From positions 1,808,171 to 1,872,170 of the forward strand of contig MU270016.1 of the NCBI GenBank assembly GCA_021432635.1: DNA of 64,000 nucleotides, in the 5' to 3' direction. Shown in pieces: positions 58,408-64,000 of the stretch. The notes below the pieces were generated by a model, which searched no databases, had not been told where the DNA came from, and worked only from the letters and a program-made list of their open reading frames with translations. The stretch is from Thozetella sp. PMI_491 (lineage: Eukaryota; Ascomycota; Sordariomycetes; Chaetosphaeriales; Chaetosphaeriaceae). The position numbers were made by a program, and so were the translations under genes. The stretch's first letter is position 1; each line of letters begins with the position of its first letter.

Positions 58408-61339
58408 TGAGCCTTTTTGAGCCTCCATGTTAAAACTTGGGGCATATACTCCCATCGCTGCTCAGGTACTCCGCCCGGACGATGTCTAGTCGGCACCACG
58501 CGCAGCCATTGACTTACTCTTCATCAACCCGATTGTGAGGAGACCTTCGGGTGTAGGCCTTGGGAGTAGAACAAAGCCCTTGCTTAGGTGTCGAGTTCGC
58601 GTCGGAGCTTTCGAGAGCTGACATAAATTACTTCAAATACACGTCCTTATTCTCGAAATGGTTGTCTCTCGTGACGTGCGTGCTGATATCTGCATCCGTA
58701 GCGTGCAAGCATCACTAAAATATGTGTTCAAGATGCTCGAGAGGCCACTCATTTGTCAAATGCTACAATATTATCATAATAGCTTGTATATTTTCATTAT
58801 CGAGTCAAAGTTTACACTATCCTGAGGGTGCCGAGACACGAAGCCGGCATCGTACCTCGCGTTGACAGTCGAAATTCTATACTTAGAGTAGTCTCCCCGC
58901 TTCTCCAATGAATCTACTAGAATGACCAAACTCTTCAATGATCCCATCGAATTGTGTGGTGCGAGTAGATATTTGGGGCGAGGACAATGTAAGTAACAGA
59001 GGATGCGGCTCTCACGTCAATCATCCTAGCAGCTGTCTATTCCCGTTCCTTCGATCTGAGACGTGGATCCAAGGTTGATAGCGGTGATCCAAGGCTGACA
59101 CGGCGCCGACCTAGACCCCTCCCGATGCTCGAAGCTGAATCAAGTTACCGGCAGGATTATTGTACAAAAGGTCCAACCGCACTGTCGCTGTGCCAGTATG
59201 ACGTATCCCAACCTGAGTAGCTGCCCCGAATACTTAGCCTATGTCTGCATCTGCGTCCTTGTAGAACTTCACGAGATCAGAAATCTCAATCTCAGCAGGC
59301 ATCGTACGTTTGTCACTACCTGAAGCTATCGTTAAGGGCTAATCGAACAAGATGTGTACTCGTAAGAGGATAGCTCCTTGGTAGTAGCACCGGCAACCGC
59401 AAGCCAGACCTTAGGAATCACCACGGTGACCGATGCCCTTCCCATAGACACCGCCAACACAATGACCCAGGCCATCACGGCGGTTTGGCAGTGAGTACTC
59501 CGCAAGACGCCCAATAGACTTCCTCTAACCCCTCCCGCCACCGCTTCCAGTCCCGCTGCTGAGCAATCAGATATGTACGAACGAACGGAAAGGAGAAAGG
59601 AAAAAGAGATATATTGCTTGTTCCGGGAGAGTTCCGGAGGATCCAGGAGAATCCCGCAGCTAAGCTAAAGCTAATTGATGTAGCGAGGCGACGCCACACA
59701 CCCTGCTGCGAATTAGCACCTAACCACTTCCAATGTAGTAGATTAAGTTGGGATAGCCCATACAATCATTCCAATTCCTCTGCTTCTACTCTCCTGGTGC
59801 CGCCGATCGGAAATGAATCACCCAAAACACAAGAGTTCGAGATGTACACTTAATTTTTGCCAGCAATCTATCGGTATTCCCCGATTCCAAAGCCCTTCAT
59901 ACCAGGGTTTCCAGAGATTTCACCACAAGCTATCGTTTGTCTTGTCTCCGCACGGCCTATGGTGAGTGATTTTGGCACATGGTCGCTCTCAAGGGCCTTA
60001 GTCGAGCTGCTCTTCAGGCTCGTGCTTGAAGTAAGGACCAGGCGGCAGGGAGGCTGCGGGACGCAGGGGGGCTGTGGCGCCGTGCTTACTTTGGTCTGTC
60101 ACTCCAATGACTAATACTCGAAATTTACCCTCTTCACGAGGCATAATGAAGCTCTCTCTGGATTCCATACAAAAGTTGGCTGGCAACGTTGTGTCTTAGC
60201 CATTCACACGAGCAACCGCGTGATTTCAACTATAAAGGGAGAGTTTTGACCCCCTTCAGCATGAATGTTCGGTCCTGCTGGAACGTAGCTATCCAACCCG
60301 TTGTGAAGCGGTCTGATCAATCGCACATGGGGGTTCCTGGAATCAACCGTCCGTTTAGGGGTTCGGAAGGGAGTTTACTCCCTCCGTAAGGTTTACCTTG
60401 ACCAGTCTGATCAACTGCACTGGGCTTTGGGAATAGACAGGACTGACGAGACTCCTATTTCTCGAGTCGTCCTCCTGATCCATCCTGGGTGTGGAGGATT
60501 GTCCCTCCGTCAAGGTTACCTTGCCCGGGGGGGGGGGGGGGGTTTCCAAAAAAAAAAAAAAAAGGCCAGCCACCAACAAAGCGTCAGAGTCTCCTGGAGG
60601 TGAAAAGCGACCTATTTCTGAAGGCTTTCCATGTCAATGACCCGGCCTTAGGGATTAATTTAACACTCTCGGAGTAAATAAAAGGAATAAAGAACAACGG
60701 CTGGATATTAATTACGTATTTGCACTTCGTGTATGGGAGCTGCTTGTTGGCGCTTACTTGGAGTGTTTCTCTGGGACGTCAAGGGTAGCGGTGGGGAATG
60801 AAAATCTAATATTTTTCTAGTATCAACTACTTTTTTGCATTCTCTAATGGCCCTTTTGGCCATTTAATCCGACTGCGTTGCAGTCGGTGGTGGTGGTGGA
60901 TGATCTAGAAAAGGGGTCAGCATGGAAAATAAACATTGAACTCCCATATCGCCAAAACCGGACTAGCATCTGTGGCGGGGTTGGCGGTATCAGCCACAGC
61001 AGCTAATGTTGGAGAGCGTTCCAGGAAAATCTCGGAAATTCCAACAATAACGCAATACATCGTGTTCTTTTGCCCATCTTGTCCCCGTTTCGCCGTTTCT
61101 GAGTGCTTGTGTGTACTTCTCACATTCTTGGTGCAGTGCAGAGGGTCTGAAAGGGTCTGAAAAGAGGGCGATGGATAAAGCTAGCTAGGTTGGGCGTATG
61201 CCCTGGACGAACGAAGGAGGACATATAGCGCCGGGAGTGGCTGGATTCACGTACTGCCACAGTGGGGCGGCTGTACGGCACTTGGACAAACCTTGACCCC
61301 CTCATAGCGACAGCGCGGAGCGTCCCAGTTGCACAGGGT
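58408..61339. other. AT-rich, gene-poor region and regulator promoter
   Basis: About 2.9 kb with no supportable gene. A short direct repeat (GATCCAAGGYTGA) lies near 59076 and 59093. A hydrophobic reverse-strand frame near 59332-59765 has no family motif. Diverged copies of CCCTCCGT-AAGG-ACCTTG lie near 60377-60400 and 60503-60525, next to the homopolymer pair. The last few hundred bases should contain the promoter of the Zn2Cys6 gene. Confidence 0.4.
60527..60563. repeat. G16 and A16 homopolymer runs
   Basis: Sixteen G (60527-60542), then TTTCC, then sixteen A (60548-60563). The length of such runs is prone to sequencing and assembly error. Confidence 0.85.
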
Positions 61340-63646
61340 ATGCAGGTCCGTTGCAGCATGACATCGCCCTTGTTACTAGACCAGGCTGAGGATTCTGATG
61401 CAGCCCATCAATCCCCCCACGAGTCCAGCGGCGCAGACGAAGGCGCCAACGTTGCCGCACCCGCGGCAATTCGCAAGCGCCGAGCCGAGAACCGTGGCGA
61501 GTCGAGCTACCCACGCAAGCGCGCGTCGCAGGCCTGCTTTGCATGCCGCGCCCGGTAGGTTGATGCGGTGCTGGGCGCTTCGCTTTGGGTGGCTGATGGG
61601 CTGGTAGCAAGTCTAGGTGCGACAATGAACGGCCCCAGTGCGGGTTCTGCAAGAGGAGCGGCATTGAGTGCGGTTATCCGGGGGTCGAGCTGGCAAAGTC
61701 CGTCTTTCAAAAAAATCGCGTGGATGCAATGCTGACACTTCTAGGATTGACACGGCCTCTTTGTTGATCATCGACCATGTCGCACGTGCAGAAGCCAGGC
61801 TTGCAGCACAGATCGCCAGTCTTCAGTGCGCGACAAGGAAGCCGTCTATGGATGCGCAAGCCGGAGTGGTATCTCAACAGCGTTCGCAGCTGACGCATCC
61901 CCGCTTCGGCCACAATAGCATCAACGGCGATAGCATCATGTGCTGGCCAGTATTGCAAGAGCTGCTGCAGGGCGTGCCGGCGGCCAGAAGATGGGCGGCG
62001 CCCCTGGACGAGTCGGCTGATTCGGCGGCGCGGCACGAGCCGAGCCCGAGCATCGTGATGGAGATGAGACCAGCAGCATTCGAGGGCCCAGATGGCGAAG
62101 AGATGCAAGGAGACTTCGCGGCGGTGGCAGAGACGCGGCCTCCGGAGCCAGAGCACGTGTCAGAGGGGATCGAGATGTACTTCGCACACGTTCACAGCAA
62201 ATCGCCCATCTTCGAGCCCCAGTGGTTCTACGGCCTCTGCTCGCAGATCTCGCAGCAGGGTTGGCGACCGCAGTATTATGCGGGCCCCCGATCTAGCCGT
62301 GGCATCTGTCCGACGCGCATCTGCATCTACCTTATCGTTGTGGCCCTTGGCCATGTGTCGGCTGAAAACGATCTTCCTGGCCGGCCGATCCGCCCGTCGC
62401 AGTATTTCGACTACGCCTTCTCGTGGATGGGGCCGAGCATGCACCATCAAGACGGCCGCTTGTGCCCGCGAGAGAAGGCAAGCGGCGATGGGGCGGACCT
62501 GCACGAATGGATCGAGAAGATCCAGTGCCTGCTGCTCATGGGGACGCACTCCATGTGGTGTATGCGACCGTGGGACGCCCGGAAGGCGTTCGGCGAAGCG
62601 GCAATCCTTGCCAAGCCGTTCATGAACTGGTAAGCTCACCCTTCGTTACCTATGCGCTCGCGTGGCTCATCATTCTGTAGCGAGCGCTGGTCAGCGGCGC
62701 TGCCAGAACACACCGCCGACCTGCGGTTCCGCGTGTGCTGTGCGGCGGCCAAGGCGGAGAGCGAGATGCAGGAGGAGATGATCGGCTTCGGGGCGGGCGG
62801 CTCGTCCATCCTCGGCTTCACAGACCTTGAGAAGCTTCCGAAGCCGCCAGAGAACGCACCGAGCGGAGGCGACGGCGTGATGACACAGACCTGGTTCTAT
62901 TATCTCGCCGAGGTGGCCAGCTGGAAGCTCCTCAATCGCGTCTCAAAGGAGCTCTACCAAAACCTCCCACCCTCGCCGTCGCTCGCAGATTTCGCGGCTC
63001 TCTACCCCATTGCGGAGGAGTTGGAAGCCCAGATCCAGGATTGGTAGGTCTCGCAGCTCTCTCGTTCTAGCCAGTGTTGACACCTTTCAGGGCATCATCC
63101 CTCCCAGTTCATGTCTTCAACGCCTCCCTATCCACTCCCAACAGCGCTTTGAGTGAGGAACTGTCTCATCATCTCAAGAACCGGCATTTCCACGCCCGGA
63201 TCACCACTTTCCGACCGTTCCTACAGGCCCTCATCCTCCACGGTGTCCAGTCGGCTGGCTCAAATCTCTATCCCACGGTCTTGGACGGCGCCCTGAAGTG
63301 CGTCTCCGCCTGCGTCGAGTTCATCGAGTCACAACCTGCCCCACACAGGCACTTCGGAAGCTGGCGCTGCGGGAGAGGGATCTGGGCGGCGGGGCTGAGC
63401 GTTCTCGCCGCGGTTGGGACGCCAGAGCTGCGAGCTGCGATGCAGGGCATGCCGCTGCAGGCCGGAGCACACGGAGTAGGGGTGCCAGCTGCAGGTAGAC
63501 GAGAGCTTGCTAGAGCTGAAGAGGCGACGAAGGCGGCTGCGGCCTGGCTTTTTGCGTGGGAGCAGGAGAGCCCTAGCTTGGGGCTGGGAGCGCAGATTCT
63601 GTGGGCGGGGCTGCAAGAGGCCCTCCGGAGGGGGTTGTTTCGTTAA
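61340..63646 (+). CDS. Zn2Cys6 transcription factor with fungal-specific regulatory domain
   Basis: Five exons, 61340-61554, 61608-61697, 61745-62629, 62681-63043 and 63091-63646, give 702 aa; all GT-AG and in phase. The acceptor ending at 61607 is chosen because it gives the correct spacing C-x2-C-x6-C in CFACRARKSRC, followed by DNERPQC, GFC and KRSGIEC. A helical linker follows (IDTASLLIIDHVARAEARLAAQI). The fungal-specific domain is visible from about residue 240 (MYFAHVHSKSPIFEPQWF, ICIYLIVVALGHV, DYAFSWMGPS, IEKIQCLLLMGTHSMW). ATG 61340 is the first in frame; 61358 is an alternative; the frame upstream opens only with GTG at 61262. The convergent neighbour is a GH3 glucosidase, but no regulatory link is shown. 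Confidence 0.9.
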
Positions 63647-63762
63647 AGTCGAGCTGCTAAGCGTGTGCTGACCAGAGTTAGAGCTGCCTCGATTCGATGT
63701 GAGGCCTAAAGCTTGTGAATACCATTTATTTGAAGGAACCTAAAAGTCTCATATGCAGCCAT

Positions 63763-64000
63763 CTAGCCAGACCAATGAAACCCTGCATCAACTTGAATGG
63801 CGATGCTATCTCCCGTTTCTATCCAGTCGCCTGCGCCACCTCTACCTCCAAAAACTACGGTATACGTCCCAGGCTGTACGTTCCAACTACCCCGCGCGAC
63901 ATCCCAGAAGCTGAACGCTTCTCTCTGGAGCTCCAGCTGCACCTTCTCTTCGGCGCCGGGCGCGAGGCGCGACGTCTTTGCGAACGCTCGCAACTCCACC
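63763..64000 (-). CDS. GH3 beta-glucosidase, C-terminal part (runs off the window)
   Basis: The reverse-strand frame ends at a stop at 63763 and is open to the window edge. It reads LRAFAKTSRLAPGAEEKVQ, LQREAFSFWDVARGSW and VQPGTYTVVFGGRG, which is the fibronectin type III-like domain at the C-terminus of family 3 glycoside hydrolases. The catalytic domains would lie beyond 64000. Likely a beta-glucosidase or xylosidase; which one cannot be told from this end. Confidence 0.88.
   Translation of the reverse strand, partial: VELRAFAKTSRLAPGAEEKVQLELQREAFSFWDVARGSWNVQPGTYTVVFGGRGGAGDWIETGDSIAIQVDAGFHWSG

Noticed and set aside
61608-61616. Alternative acceptor (TCTAG) for the second exon of the right-hand Zn2Cys6 gene
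   Set aside because: It keeps the frame but removes three residues and breaks the C-x2-C-x6-C spacing, so the upstream acceptor was used.

Overview
The window looks like nuclear DNA of a filamentous ascomycete, most likely a Sordariomycete. The genes carry short GT-AG introns (about 46-120 bp, one of 256 bp) with CTRAC/CTAAC-type branch points. Typical fungal families are present: two Zn2Cys6 regulators, a Clr5-domain protein, an ascomycete laccase with a C-terminal DSGI plug, a TauD-type dioxygenase, a Cdc25-type RasGEF with an SH3 domain, and the end of a GH3 beta-glucosidase. Species cannot be named from the sequence alone.

Layout, left to right. 0.7-7.3 kb holds three forward genes: an unknown conserved protein, an RBR (RING-IBR-RING) ubiquitin ligase and a histidine phosphatase with a PCNA-binding-like C-terminal motif. 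7.3-21.1 kb has no gene I can support, only simple repeats. 21.1-24.8 kb is the RasGEF, followed by a reverse prolyl-4-hydroxylase-like gene. A reverse Clr5 gene follows at 27.5-29.0 kb with an inverted repeat above its TATA box. Then come two broken host genes on the reverse strand: an UNC93-like transporter (29.7-31.0 kb) and an erythromycin-esterase family gene (34.2-35.7 kb). 37.4-48.3 kb is gene-rich: a conserved hypothetical, a Zn2Cys6 regulator tail-to-tail with a ten-exon laccase, and a TauD-family dioxygenase.

49.5-58.4 kb is a decayed accessory stretch. Several otherwise open frames are interrupted by stops that fit Gln-to-stop C-to-T change (RIP-like). It includes a C2H2 zinc-finger gene, an unidentified ORF series with an acidic repeat, a tRNA-Pro gene split by an insertion, a second tRNA-Pro fragment and a zinc-knuckle ORF with a 60-bp minisatellite. 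The right end has a five-exon Zn2Cys6 regulator and the 3' end of a GH3 gene on the reverse strand.

Gene models were built by hand from reading frames, splice consensus and family motifs. Exon boundaries were checked for phase, but transcripts have not been seen. The best novelty candidates are the micro-exons that carry catalytic or metal-binding residues (RBR ligase, laccase), the PIP-box on the histidine phosphatase and the interrupted tRNA-Pro with intact Pol III signals. No clear new multi-gene system was found.
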